This document shows positions 39,353 through 47,676 of a stretch of DNA of 64,000 nucleotides, in pieces; position 1 is the first letter of the stretch; every line of letters starts with the position of its first letter. The stretch lies in contig NZ_JBQHTM010000008.1 of assembly GCF_052065695.1 (NCBI RefSeq), positions 30,866 through 94,865 of the forward strand. Reading direction: 5' to 3'. Position numbers and translations under genes: made by a program. Origin of the DNA: Intestinimonas sp052065695 (GTDB lineage: Bacteria > Bacillota > Clostridia > Oscillospirales > Oscillospiraceae). The notes beneath the pieces were generated by a model. It was not told the DNA's origin. It worked only from the letters and a program-made list of their open reading frames with translations, and ran no database searches.

Positions 39353-39931
39353 ATGGATCTCGACCACTTCGCCGGTCTCCTCTCCGCCCAGCTCCGCCGC
39401 CCGGCGGTACCGGTGGACCAGCAGCTCGCCACCCTCAAGCGGCTGAGTTTCCGCTTCTCCCCTGAGCTGGAGACTCACTTCCAAGCCCATCCCGAGTCCT
39501 ACGAGGACCCGGCCTATCTCTCCCTCCTCTGCCGCCTGGCCCAGGACGAGCCCGACCAGGCCCTGGTGACGGTCCCCGAGTCCCCCTCCCCCGACACCAT
39601 GTACCGTGACCTGCTCAAGTCCCTCTCCGCCCTCACCGGCGGGGCGGCGGACCTCTCCGGCGGCAACCTGGCTCCCGCCGCCGACGGCAAGCGCGTCCTT
39701 ACCTTCACTCTGAACGGGGAGGATTGCCAATATGAGGCCCAGGACCTGGGCGGTTGGCTGGACCTGGGCCTGCTCACCCACCTCAACGGCCTGCTGGCCC
39801 AGCGGGAGGAGAAAAAGCGCTTCCTCACCGTGGAGGACATCCGCCTGCCGGGGCAGCTGGTCTTCTTCCGCTCCCCCCAGTGGGCCGGCTTCTTCGCCGC
39901 CGCCACCAGCCTGGACGCCAAGGAGGCCTGA
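39353..39931 (+). CDS. Hypothetical protein
   Basis: 192 residues, acidic, soluble, without signal peptide or membrane span. I do not recognise the family. Visible features are a Leu/Pro-rich N-terminus (LLSAQLRRPAVPVDQQLATL), a central Gly/Ala/Asp-rich stretch (GGAADLSGGNLAPAADGK) and a C-terminal half with alternating strands (RVLTFTLNGEDCQYEAQDLG, LPGQLVFFRSPQWAGFF). Start ATG 39353 has AAGAAAGGA nine bases upstream. The short gap after the phosphorylase gene and the shared terminator make a two-gene operon likely. Confidence 0.8.
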   Translation: MDLDHFAGLLSAQLRRPAVPVDQQLATLKRLSFRFSPELETHFQAHPESYEDPAYLSLLCRLAQDEPDQALVTVPESPSPDTMYRDLLKSLSALTGGAADLSGGNLAPAADGKRVLTFTLNGEDCQYEAQDLGGWLDLGLLTHLNGLLAQREEKKRFLTVEDIRLPGQLVFFRSPQWAGFFAAATSLDAKEA

Positions 39932-39942
39932 CACGGCCCTAT

Positions 39943-39981
39943 GCCCGGAGCCCGCTCACCGGAAGGGCTCCGGGCTTTTTT
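39943..39981 (+). terminator. Terminator
   Basis: GCCCGGAGCCC pairs with GGGCTCCGGGC, followed by six T. Confidence 0.88.
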
Positions 39982-40009
39982 CAGCCCTCCCGGAAACTCC
40001 TCCCACCCC

Positions 40010-40038
40010 TTTACGTAGTGCTGAAATCGTGGTATAAT
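40010..40038 (+). promoter_or_regulatory. Promoter for the DUF1836-degV-prmA cluster
   Basis: TTTACG (40010-40015), 17 bases, TATAAT (40033-40038). Confidence 0.65.
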
Positions 40039-40097
40039 TCATATCGATATGCTGAAATGTCATATTTAAAATTATGAAAGACAAGGAGTGACCCGCG

Positions 40098-40625
40098 GTG
40101 GAGGAACTGGAAGAACTGAAGCGCCGGCTGGAGGAGGAGCGCCCCATGGTGTGGGACAGCTTTCCCGACATCGGCCTCTACATGGACCAGGTCATCTCCT
40201 ACGTCTCCCGCCAGCTCATCTCCTATGACGGCGGCGAGGCTCTGACTCCCGCCATGGTGAACAACTACATCAAGGACGGCCTGCTTCCCCGGGCCGAGGG
40301 CAAGAAGTACAGCAAGACCCACCTGGGCTACCTCACCGCCATCTGCGCCCTCAAGCAGGTCCTCTCCGTCCGGGACACCCGCACCCTGCTGGAGACGGGC
40401 AGCGCGGGCCGGGACCCGGAAAAGCTGTACGCCGCCTTCTACCAGGAGCTCTCCCTGGCCCTGGACTGCACCGCCGAGGTGCTGGACCCCGACCTGAGCC
40501 GGGAGGACCTGCCCCGGCTTGCCCTGCGGCTGGCCCTGCGCAGCTACGCCGACAAGCTGGCCTGCCAGCGCCTCCTCTCGCTCATTGCCCCCCAGGAGGA
40601 GAAGCCGGAACGCCGGAGAAAGTGA
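40098..40625 (+). CDS. DUF1836 domain protein
   Basis: 175 residues. The DUF1836 core (about 45-110) reads LTPAMVNNYIKDGLLPRAEG then KKYSKTHLGYLTAICALKQV; it resembles a MerR-like winged helix, so DNA binding is plausible but unproven. Starts at GTG 40098 with AAGGAGTG eight bases upstream. It is the first gene of a run with degV (48 bases later), prmA and a metallophosphoesterase, all in one direction, probably sharing a transcript. Confidence 0.87.
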   Translation: MEELEELKRRLEEERPMVWDSFPDIGLYMDQVISYVSRQLISYDGGEALTPAMVNNYIKDGLLPRAEGKKYSKTHLGYLTAICALKQVLSVRDTRTLLETGSAGRDPEKLYAAFYQELSLALDCTAEVLDPDLSREDLPRLALRLALRSYADKLACQRLLSLIAPQEEKPERRRK

Positions 40626-40673
40626 TCTCAAATCGGAGTACATACCCCATTCTATACGGGAGGTAATTACCAT

Positions 40674-41540
40674 ATGAGCGACTATGTCATCGTCACCGAC
40701 TCTTCCGCCGACCTGCCTGACAGCCTGGTCAAAGAGCTGGGGGTGGAGGTGCTGCCCCTGTCCTTCACGGTGCAGGGCAAGACCTACCACAACTACCCCG
40801 ACGACCGGGAGATGGCCCCCAAGGTCTTTTACAAGATGCTCCGGGACGGCGAGATGGCCACCACCTCCGCCGTCAACGTAGCCGAGTACACCGCCATGCT
40901 GGAGCCCCTCCTCCAGGCTGGGAAGGACATACTGGTGCTGGCCTTCTCCTCTGGCCTGTCCACCACCTACCAGTCCTCAGTCATCGCGGTGAATGAGCTC
41001 GCCGAGCAGTACCCCGACCGGAAGATTTACACCGTGGACACCCTGTGCGCCTCCATGGGCCAGGGCCTGCTGGTGTGGCACGCCGTCCAGGAGCAGAAGC
41101 GTGGCCAGAGCATCGAGGCCGTTCGAGACTGGGTGGAGGAGAACAAGCTCCACCTGTGCCACTGGTTCACCGTGGACGATCTCCACTTCCTAAAGCGGGG
41201 CGGCCGCATCTCCGCCGCCACTGCCGTGGTGGGCACCATGCTCTCCATCAAGCCCGTCCTCCACGTGGACGACGAGGGCCACCTCATCAGCATGGGCAAG
41301 GCCCGGGGCCGGGGAGCCTCCCTCACCGCCCTGGTGGACCACATGGAGAAGACCGTCACCGACGTGGACACCGTCTTCATCAGCCACGGCGACTGTCTGG
41401 CCGATGCCGAGAAGGTGGCCGCCGACGTGAAGAAGCGCTTCGGCACCAAGGACGTGGTCATCAACAACGTGGGGCCCGTCATCGGCGCCCACTCCGGACC
41501 CGGCACGCTGGCCCTCTTCTTCCTGGGCACCAAGCGGTAA
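40674..41540 (+). CDS. DegV family fatty-acid-binding protein
   Basis: 288 residues, typical DegV length. VIVTDSSADLPDSL at the N-terminus, LAFSSGLSTTYQSS holding the lipid-carboxylate Ser, and LHFLKRGGRISAA are the family marks. DegV/FakB proteins hold one fatty acid and present it to the kinase FakA for phosphorylation before entry into phospholipid synthesis; FakA is not in this window. ATG 40674 follows GGGAGG. Confidence 0.93.
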   Translation: MSDYVIVTDSSADLPDSLVKELGVEVLPLSFTVQGKTYHNYPDDREMAPKVFYKMLRDGEMATTSAVNVAEYTAMLEPLLQAGKDILVLAFSSGLSTTYQSSVIAVNELAEQYPDRKIYTVDTLCASMGQGLLVWHAVQEQKRGQSIEAVRDWVEENKLHLCHWFTVDDLHFLKRGGRISAATAVVGTMLSIKPVLHVDDEGHLISMGKARGRGASLTALVDHMEKTVTDVDTVFISHGDCLADAEKVAADVKKRFGTKDVVINNVGPVIGAHSGPGTLALFFLGTKR

Positions 41541-41562
41541 TTTTTCCAAAGGAGCTGCATCT

Positions 41563-42501
41563 ATGGATACCACATGGCTGGAGGTCACGGTGGAGACCAC
41601 CGAACCTCAACTGGACGACCTGTGCGCCAAGCTGACCATGAACGGCGCCACCGGTCTGGCCATTGAAGATGAAAACGATTTCAAGACCTTTCTGGAGCAG
41701 AACAAGCAGTACTGGGACTACGTGGACGACGAACTGCTGGAGAAGATGAAGGGCGCCGCCCGGGTGAAGTTCTACGTCACCGACGACGCTGACGGCAAGG
41801 CCCAGCTGGCGAAGTGGATGGCGGGCATCGACCTGCCCTACTCCACCACCCCCCTGCGGGAGAACGACTGGGCCACCAGCTGGCAGAAGTATTATAAGCC
41901 CCTCTCCATCGGGGAGCGGCTCTACGTGGTGCCCGAGTGGGAGAAGGGGGAGCCGGTGCCCGACGGCCGGACCGCCCTCTACCTCAACCCCGGCCTCACC
42001 TTCGGCACCGGCAACCACGCCTCCACCCGGCTGTGCCTGGAGTGGACTGAGCAGTCCGTGAAGCCCGGCGCCAAGGTGCTGGACCTGGGCTGCGGCTCGG
42101 GCATTCTGTCCATCGCCTCCCTGCTGCTGGGGGCCACCTCCGCCATCGGTGTGGACATTGACCCCAAGGCGGTGGACGTGGCCTATGAAAACGCCGGTCT
42201 CAACGGCATCGGCCGGGACATGTACACCGTGCTGGCTGGGGACATCCTCTCCGACGCCTCCCTGAAGGCGGAGCTCTCGGCGCAGAAATACGACGTGGTG
42301 CTGGCCAACATCGTGGCCGATGTCATCATCCCCCTCTCCGCCCACGTGGAGGAGCTTCTGGCCCCCGGCGGCGTCTTCCTGTGCTCCGGCATCATCGACA
42401 CCCGCTGCGACGAGGTCCGCGCCGCCCTGGAGAAGAACGGCCTCACTGTCTTTGGCCGGAAGGACCGGGACGGCTGGGTGGCCTACGCCGCCCGCTTCTG
42501 A
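41563..42501 (+). CDS. prmA: Ribosomal protein L11 methyltransferase
   Basis: 312 residues, the normal PrmA size. An N-terminal substrate-binding domain (1-110) precedes the AdoMet domain with NPGLTFGTGNHASTRLCLE, motif I LDLGCGSGILSI and NIVADVIIPL. It trimethylates several amino groups of ribosomal protein L11. ATG 41563 has AAAGGAGC upstream. It lies 22 bases after degV and is followed by the metallophosphoesterase gene. Confidence 0.96.
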   Translation: MDTTWLEVTVETTEPQLDDLCAKLTMNGATGLAIEDENDFKTFLEQNKQYWDYVDDELLEKMKGAARVKFYVTDDADGKAQLAKWMAGIDLPYSTTPLRENDWATSWQKYYKPLSIGERLYVVPEWEKGEPVPDGRTALYLNPGLTFGTGNHASTRLCLEWTEQSVKPGAKVLDLGCGSGILSIASLLLGATSAIGVDIDPKAVDVAYENAGLNGIGRDMYTVLAGDILSDASLKAELSAQKYDVVLANIVADVIIPLSAHVEELLAPGGVFLCSGIIDTRCDEVRAALEKNGLTVFGRKDRDGWVAYAARF

Positions 42502-42532
42502 GCCCAAATTCACGAAAAGGAGGTCCTGACCC

Positions 42533-43630
42533 ATGAAGGCGGTGGTCCGCCCCATCCCCTATCCCGCCAACGGACGGCTGCTGGCGGTCAGCGACGTCCA
42601 CGGCAACCTGCCTTGGCTGAAGGGCCTGCTGGACAAGGTGGGCTTTACCACCGACGACGCCCTGGTGCTGGTGGGCGATCTTATTGAAAAGGGTCCCGAC
42701 AGCCTGGCCACCCTGCGCTATGTCATGGAGCTCTCCAAGACCCACACCGTCCACGCCCTGTGCGGCAACTGCGACAACCTGGCGGTGGACTTCGTGGACC
42801 AGAACGCCGGCCTGGGCCGGGACTTCTTCCGCTACTACCTCAATGTGTGGAAGGAGCGCTCCCTGGTGGTGCAGATGGCCATGGAGATCGGCGCGCCGGT
42901 GTCCTCCCCCGAGGACCTGCCCGCCCTCCGCGCCGCCCTCCGTGAAAAATTCATCCCCGAGCTGGACTTTCTCCGGAGCCTGCCCACCATCCTCACCGCC
43001 CCGGGCTACGTCTTTGTCCACGGCGGCGTACCCTCCTACGACCACATGGAGGAGCTGGACGCCTGGAAGTGCATGAAAAACGACGACTTCCTGTCCCAGG
43101 GCCATTCCTTCCCCTACTACTGCGTGGTGGGGCACTGGCCGGTGACCCTCTACCGCACCGACCACCCCTGCTGTGAGCCTCTCATCTGCCGGGACCGGAA
43201 GATCATCAGCATCGACGGCGGCTGCGTCCTTAAGGACGACGGCCAGCTCAACGCCCTCATCCTCCCCCCCGGCGGCGAGGACATCACCTGGTGCTCCTAC
43301 GACGACCTCCCCCGCCGTCGGGCCCTGGACAGCCAGGATGAGAGCGCCCATCCCTTCACCATCTCCTGGACCGACCACGCCGTGGAGGTGCTGGAGGAGG
43401 GACCGGAGTTCTCCCTGTGCCGCCACCTGAGCACCGGGAAAGAGCTGTGGGTACTCACCAAGTACCTGCGGCACCGGGATGGCCAGACCTTCTGCCTGGA
43501 CTCCACCGACTACCGCCTCTCCGTGACCCCCGGCGACCTCCTCTCCGTGGTGGAGGAGACCTCCCGGGGCGCCTTGGTGAAGAAGAACGGCTCCACCGGC
43601 TGGTACCTGGGACGGCTGGCGGAACCCTAA
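42533..43630 (+). CDS. Metallophosphoesterase, PrpE/ApaH-like, with C-terminal extension
   Basis: 365 residues. Calcineurin-type metal ligands are present in order: SDVHGN (Asp21, His23), VGDLIEKGP (Asp49), GNCDN, and FVHGGVPS and VVGHWPV as the His pairs. This subgroup includes symmetrical bis(5'-nucleosyl)-tetraphosphatases and protein phosphatases. Residues 290-365, after the catalytic part, form a small beta-rich extension (LWVLTKYLRHR, YRLSVTPGDLLSVVEETSRG) that looks SH3-like. ATG 42533 has AAAAGGAGGT before it. Last gene of the DUF1836 run. Confidence 0.9.
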   Translation: MKAVVRPIPYPANGRLLAVSDVHGNLPWLKGLLDKVGFTTDDALVLVGDLIEKGPDSLATLRYVMELSKTHTVHALCGNCDNLAVDFVDQNAGLGRDFFRYYLNVWKERSLVVQMAMEIGAPVSSPEDLPALRAALREKFIPELDFLRSLPTILTAPGYVFVHGGVPSYDHMEELDAWKCMKNDDFLSQGHSFPYYCVVGHWPVTLYRTDHPCCEPLICRDRKIISIDGGCVLKDDGQLNALILPPGGEDITWCSYDDLPRRRALDSQDESAHPFTISWTDHAVEVLEEGPEFSLCRHLSTGKELWVLTKYLRHRDGQTFCLDSTDYRLSVTPGDLLSVVEETSRGALVKKNGSTGWYLGRLAEP

Positions 43631-43686
43631 CCGGCTTTTTCCCTGTTTTTACCCGGAAAAAAGGGAGAAATTAGGGCAGAAATCCA

Positions 43687-43715
43687 TTGACAAGCCCCAT
43701 GGGCACTGATATACT
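43687..43715 (+). promoter_or_regulatory. Strong promoter for rplU-prp-rpmA
   Basis: TTGACA (43687-43692), 17 bases, TATACT (43710-43715). A near-consensus promoter, as expected for ribosomal protein genes. Confidence 0.8.
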
Positions 43716-43721
43716 ATTATA

Positions 43722-43843
43722 GCCGCTTTGACTGGGTACGAAAGTGGGAGACGTGAGCAAGGGTGCAGGCTGTCACGCTGCGCGCCCTCCGCGCTTCTTC
43801 CCGCCCCCGACAGCGAGCCCGTAATGAAGGAGTGAAAAATAGA
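43722..43843 (+). ncRNA. Structured 5' leader of rplU (candidate L21 leader)
   Basis: The 120-base leader can fold into an outer stem GTGGGAG (43744-43750) with CTTCCCGC (43797-43804) and an inner stem AGGGTGC (43760-43766) with GCGCCCT (43782-43788). GCTGTC in the inner loop (43769-43774) is complementary to GACAGC at 43809-43814, a possible pseudoknot just before the ribosome site. Firmicutes are known to have an L21 leader used for autoregulation; whether this one matches that family needs a covariance search. Confidence 0.55.
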
Positions 43844-44155
43844 ATGCACGCGATCATTGAGACCGGCGGCAAGCAGTACAAGGTGGCCGAGGGTGATACC
43901 CTCTTCATCGAGAAGCTTCCCGTCGAGGCCGGCGACACCGTGACCTTCGACAAGGTCCTGGCTGTACTGGACGGCGACAAGGCCACCTTCGGCGCTCCCG
44001 TGGTGGACGGCGCCAAGGTCACCGCTTCCGTGGTGAAGAACGGCAAGGGCAAGAAGGTCATCGTCTTCAAGTACAAGCCCAAGAAGGGCTACCGCCGCAA
44101 GCAGGGCCACCGTCAGCCCTACACCAAGGTCACCATCGGCAAGATCGAGGCCTGA
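43844..44155 (+). CDS. rplU: 50S ribosomal protein L21
   Basis: 103 residues, full length: AIIETGGKQYKVAEGDTLFI at the start, and the C-terminal KYKPKKGYRRKQGHRQPYT 23S rRNA-binding region. It is a structural protein of the large subunit. ATG 43844 has AAGGAGTG 11 bases upstream. First gene of rplU-prp-rpmA, the usual Firmicute order. Confidence 0.98.
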   Translation: MHAIIETGGKQYKVAEGDTLFIEKLPVEAGDTVTFDKVLAVLDGDKATFGAPVVDGAKVTASVVKNGKGKKVIVFKYKPKKGYRRKQGHRQPYTKVTIGKIEA

Positions 44156-44175
44156 GCCTCCCTCTTACCTGACCT

Positions 44176-44511
44176 ATGATCGAGGTTACTTTTTTTACGG
44201 AGGGCAGCCGCCTGACCGGCTTTGAAGTCAAGGGTCACAGCGGCCTGGCCTCCCAGGGGGAGGACATCCTCTGCGCCGCCGTCACCAGTGCCGTCCGGCT
44301 CACCGAGTGCGCCGTCAACGACATTCTCGGCCTGGAGGCTGCGGTGAAGGTGCGGGAAAAGGATGCCTCCATCACCCTCAAGCTCCCCGGCGGCCTGGGG
44401 CAGACCAACGAGAGCACCTGTCAGACCCTTCTGACAGCCATGATGGTCTACTTCACCGACCTCAGGGAGGAATATCCCGACAACATCATCGTTTACGACA
44501 TGGAGGTGTAA
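44176..44511 (+). CDS. prp: Ribosomal-processing cysteine protease Prp
   Basis: 111 residues of the Prp (DUF464/YsxB) family. The catalytic His and Cys are in GHSGLASQGEDILCAAV (His at 21, Cys at 33). It cuts the short N-terminal extension off ribosomal protein L27 before assembly. It lies between rplU and rpmA, as in all Firmicutes with extended L27, and the rpmA product here indeed carries the extension. rpmA starts four bases after its stop. Confidence 0.95.
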   Translation: MIEVTFFTEGSRLTGFEVKGHSGLASQGEDILCAAVTSAVRLTECAVNDILGLEAAVKVREKDASITLKLPGGLGQTNESTCQTLLTAMMVYFTDLREEYPDNIIVYDMEV

Positions 44512-44515
44512 CACC

Positions 44516-44800
44516 ATGCTGAAGATCGGTCTTCAGTTCTTCGCTCACAAGAAGGGCGTCGGCTCCACCCGGAACGGCCGTGATTCCGAGTCCAAGCGTC
44601 TGGGCGTGAAGCGGGGCGACGGTCAGTTCGTCCTGGCCGGCAACATCCTGGTGCGTCAGCGCGGCACCCACATCCACCCCGGTGTGAACGTGGGCAAGGG
44701 CAGCGACGACACCCTGTTCGCCCTCAAGGACGGCAAGGTCAAGTTCGAGCGTCTGGGTAAGGACCGCAAGCAGGTTTCCATCGTGGAGATCGCCCAGTAA
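44516..44800 (+). CDS. rpmA: 50S ribosomal protein L27, with Prp-cleaved N-terminus
   Basis: 94 residues. The N-terminus MLKIGLQFFAHKKGVGST contains the Prp site: cleavage after FF leaves AHKKG as mature N-terminus, which reaches the peptidyl-transferase centre. The rest (RDSESKRLGVKRGDGQFVLA, RGTHIHPGVNVGKGSDDTLF) is canonical L27. Third gene of the operon; a terminator-like hairpin follows before obgE. Confidence 0.98.
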   Translation: MLKIGLQFFAHKKGVGSTRNGRDSESKRLGVKRGDGQFVLAGNILVRQRGTHIHPGVNVGKGSDDTLFALKDGKVKFERLGKDRKQVSIVEIAQ

Positions 44801-44812
44801 CTTGAGCATCAT

Positions 44813-44852
44813 AACGCCTCGGACAGGGTATCCTCTGTTCGGGGCGTTTTTT
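44813..44852 (+). terminator. Terminator or attenuator between rpmA and obgE
   Basis: AACGCCTCGGACAG pairs with CTGTTCGGGGCGTT (with one bulge or mismatch), followed by six T in all. obgE starts only 35 bases later and no promoter is visible between, so some read-through is expected. Confidence 0.75.
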
Positions 44853-44886
44853 CGCTATTCTTACTTTTACACAGGAGGTGCTGTCT

Positions 44887-46164
44887 ATGCCAGCATTTGT
44901 GGATACCGCGAAAATCACGGTAAGGTCCGGCAAGGGAGGCAACGGCGCCGTGGCCTTCCACCGGGAGAAGTATGTGGCCGCCGGCGGCCCCGACGGCGGT
45001 GACGGCGGCCGGGGCGGCGACGTGATCCTCCAGGTGGACCCCCACATGTCCACCCTGATGGACTTCCGCTACAAGCGCAAGTACGTGGCCGGCAACGGCA
45101 TGGACGGCACCGGCAAGCGCTGCTCGGGCAAGGACGGGGAGGACATGGTCATCAAGGTCCCCCTGGGCACCGTGGTCCGGGACGCTGAGAGCCGCCAGAT
45201 CATCGCCGACATGTCCACCACCGAGCCCTTCGTCCTCTGCCGGGGCGGCAACGGCGGCTGGGGCAACAAGCACTTTGCCACCCCCACCCGCCAGGTGCCC
45301 AACTTCGCCAAGGCGGGGCTGCCCGGCCAGGAGCGTGAGGTCATTCTGGAGCTGAAGCTGCTGGCCGACGTGGGCCTGGTGGGCTTCCCCAACGTGGGCA
45401 AGTCCACCCTGCTCTCCGTGGTGTCTAAGGCCCGGCCCAAGATCGCCGACTACCACTTCACCACCCTCTTCCCCAACCTGGGCGTGGTCTATGTGGACGA
45501 GGGCGTCTCCTTCGTCATGGCCGACATTCCCGGCATCATCGAGGGGGCCAGCGAGGGCGCCGGCCTGGGCCACGACTTCCTCCGGCACATCGACCGCTGC
45601 CGCCTCCTTATCCACATCGTGGACGTGTCCGGCCGTGAGGGCCGGGACCCGGTGGAGGATTTTGAGGCCATCAACGCCGAGCTGGCCCAGTACAGCCCCC
45701 AGCTGGCCCAGCGGCCCATGCTGGTGGCGGGCAACAAGGCCGACATCGCCGAGGACCGGTCCGGGCTGGAGAAACTGAAGGCCCATGTGGAGGCCAAGGG
45801 GCTCACCTTCTTCGAGCTCTCCGCCGCCACCCACCAGGGGGTGGACGCCCTCATGCGCCACGCCGCCGGGCTGCTGTCCCAACTGCCCCCCATCACGGTG
45901 TACGAGCCCGACTACGTCCCCGCCCCCCCGCAGCTGGACACCAGCGGCGACGTCACCATCGAGAAGGTGGACGACGTGTGGATGGTGGACGGTCCCTGGC
46001 TCCAGCGGCTCATGGCCAACGTCAACTTCGGCGACATCGAGTCCCGGAACTGGTTCGACCGGGTCCTGCGGGAGTCCGGCCTCTTCCAGCGGATGGAGGA
46101 GATGGGCGTCCAGGACGGCGACACCGTCTGCCTCTACAATCTGGAATTTGAATACCAGAAATAA
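44887..46164 (+). CDS. obgE: GTPase Obg
   Basis: 425 residues with the full Gram-positive domain set: Obg fold (1-158) with the glycine-rich GGPDGGDGGRGGD, the GTPase domain with G1 GFPNVGKST, G3 DIPGIIEGA and G4 NKAD, and the C-terminal OCT domain (about 350-425, DVTIEKVDDVWMVDG). Obg binds the large ribosomal subunit and ppGpp and links ribosome assembly to stress and, in Bacillus, SigB and sporulation. Start ATG 44887 has AGGAGGTG six bases upstream; a GTG inside the ribosome site is rejected. It completes the classical rplU-prp-rpmA-obg cluster. Confidence 0.97.
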   Translation: MPAFVDTAKITVRSGKGGNGAVAFHREKYVAAGGPDGGDGGRGGDVILQVDPHMSTLMDFRYKRKYVAGNGMDGTGKRCSGKDGEDMVIKVPLGTVVRDAESRQIIADMSTTEPFVLCRGGNGGWGNKHFATPTRQVPNFAKAGLPGQEREVILELKLLADVGLVGFPNVGKSTLLSVVSKARPKIADYHFTTLFPNLGVVYVDEGVSFVMADIPGIIEGASEGAGLGHDFLRHIDRCRLLIHIVDVSGREGRDPVEDFEAINAELAQYSPQLAQRPMLVAGNKADIAEDRSGLEKLKAHVEAKGLTFFELSAATHQGVDALMRHAAGLLSQLPPITVYEPDYVPAPPQLDTSGDVTIEKVDDVWMVDGPWLQRLMANVNFGDIESRNWFDRVLRESGLFQRMEEMGVQDGDTVCLYNLEFEYQK

Positions 46165-46165
46165 C

Positions 46166-46197
46166 AAAACGGAGCGCCTTTTGGCGCTCCGTTTTTT
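46166..46197. terminator. Bidirectional terminator after obgE
   Basis: AAAACGGAGCGCC pairs with GGCGCTCCGTTTT; T runs on both sides. It lies 27 bases past the stop of the convergent CoA-transferase gene. Confidence 0.88.
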
Positions 46198-46224
46198 GTT
46201 TTTGATGGCCGCCCGCCGAGGTAA

Positions 46225-46884
46225 TCACTCCATGACGCCGATCTCGTCGGGCACCAGGAAGTCGGCCTCGGTACAGGCCTTGATGTCCTCCACAGTGTAG
46301 CCGGGGGCCAGCTCCCGGAGTACCAGCCCTTCCGGGGTCACCTCAAAGTAGCACCGCTCGGTGACAATATCGGTGACACACCGGGCGCCGGTCAGGGGCA
46401 GGGTGCACTGCTTGAGGATCTTGGACTCTCCGCTCTTCTCGCAGTGGTCGGTAGCCACCACGATCTTCTTCACGCCGGCGCACAGATCCATGGCGCCGCC
46501 CATGCCGGGCACCAGCTTGCCCGGGATGGTCCAGTTGGCGATGTTGCCCTGCTGGTCCACCTGGAGGGTGCCCAGCACCGCCGCGTCGATGTGGCCGCCC
46601 CGGATGTAGGCAAAGGAGGTGGCGTGGTCACAGACGCTGCCGCCGGGGATGACCGAGGCCGGCTGGCCGCCGGCGTCGATGAGGTCGGGGTCGGCGTCGT
46701 CCCAGGAGGGAGAGCTGCCGCAGCCCACGATTCCAATCTCGGCCTCCAGCCAGAGGTTGACCCCCTCCGGCAGGTAGTTGACGCACATCAGGGGCAGTCC
46801 GATGCCCAGATTGACAAAATCACCGTCTTTGAAAAACTTCGCGCAGCGAGACGCGATCAACGCCCGTCCGGTCAGAGCTCCCAT
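46225..46884 (-). CDS. Acetate/3-oxoacid CoA-transferase, beta subunit
   Basis: 219 residues of the family I CoA-transferase B subunit (AtoA/ScoB/CtfB). NLGIGLPLMCVNYLPEG and LWLEAEIGIVGCG are conserved, the latter with the active-site Glu (about 49) that forms the glutamyl-CoA intermediate; KLVPGMGGAMDLCAG follows. It moves CoA between short-chain acids such as acetate, butyrate or acetoacetate. The ATG overlaps the alpha-subunit stop by one base (TAATG). In a butyrate producer it could release butyrate or activate acetoacetate; the acyl preference cannot be read. Confidence 0.93.
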   Translation of the reverse strand: MGALTGRALIASRCAKFFKDGDFVNLGIGLPLMCVNYLPEGVNLWLEAEIGIVGCGSSPSWDDADPDLIDAGGQPASVIPGGSVCDHATSFAYIRGGHIDAAVLGTLQVDQQGNIANWTIPGKLVPGMGGAMDLCAGVKKIVVATDHCEKSGESKILKQCTLPLTGARCVTDIVTERCYFEVTPEGLVLRELAPGYTVEDIKACTEADFLVPDEIGVME

Positions 46885-47627
46885 TACTTGCTGCCTCCTT
46901 CCGCCGCTTCCCGGGCCTTGGCCTCTGCCTTGGCCTTCGCCCGCTGCCACATGGGACAGAAGGGCTTCTTCTCTCCCGTCCGCACATACACCATGTCCAC
47001 AATGGGCGCGGGCACATCGATATCATCGGGGCCCAGCTCGCCCACCTCCACCAGCTCCTCCACCTCGGCGATGACCAGATCGGCCGCCAGGGCCATATAG
47101 CTGTTGGTGGCCCGGCTGATGAGCCGGAAATTCAGGTTGCCCGCACGGTCCGCCTTGGTGGCCTTGATGAGGGCCACGTCGGCATGGAGGGGCAGCTCCA
47201 GCAGGTACTCCTTGCCGTTGATGGTCAGCTTCTGCTTGCCCTTTTCCACATCGGTGCCGATGCCGGTGGGGGTGAGACAGCCGCCCAGACCGGCGCCGCC
47301 ACAGCGGATGCGCTCGGCAAAGGTGCCCTGGGGCACGAACTCAATGTCCAGCTCCCCGGCGAACATCTGGTCCCGGGCCTCCGGGTTGAGGCCGATGTGG
47401 GTGGTGATGAGGCTTCTGACCCGGTGCTCGTGGATGAGCCGGCCGAGCCCCTGGTCCGGCATGCCGCCGGACACGGCGATGGCGTCGATGTCCTTGACGC
47501 CCTTCTTCAGCACCTCAGTGATGAGCTCCTCGGCGGAGAATTCTCCGTGCCAGTCTCCGAACATGATGACCTGGCCGTCATGGATACCGGCCACGGCCTC
47601 TTCGCGGGTCACGATCTTTGATTTCAA
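46884..47627 (-). CDS. Acetate/3-oxoacid CoA-transferase, alpha subunit
   Basis: 247 residues of the AtoD/ScoA/CtfA type: VPQGTFAERIRCGGAGLGG and LTPTGIGTDVEKGKQ are the CoA-binding core. I chose the TTG at 47627: its product begins xKSKIVTREEAV, which lines up with the MKTKLMT start of AtoD, and AAAGGTGG lies eight bases before it. A GTG four codons earlier (47639) is possible but sits inside that ribosome site. The C-terminus carries an Ala/Lys helix (RAKAKAEAKAREAAEGG). Expressed with the beta subunit and the upstream crotonase. Confidence 0.92.
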   Translation of the reverse strand: MKSKIVTREEAVAGIHDGQVIMFGDWHGEFSAEELITEVLKKGVKDIDAIAVSGGMPDQGLGRLIHEHRVRSLITTHIGLNPEARDQMFAGELDIEFVPQGTFAERIRCGGAGLGGCLTPTGIGTDVEKGKQKLTINGKEYLLELPLHADVALIKATKADRAGNLNFRLISRATNSYMALAADLVIAEVEELVEVGELGPDDIDVPAPIVDMVYVRTGEKKPFCPMWQRAKAKAEAKAREAAEGGSK

Positions 47628-47676
47628 ATCCCTTGCCACCTTTCCTTACGGGTGTTCGGCGTGATTCGCCTGTATA

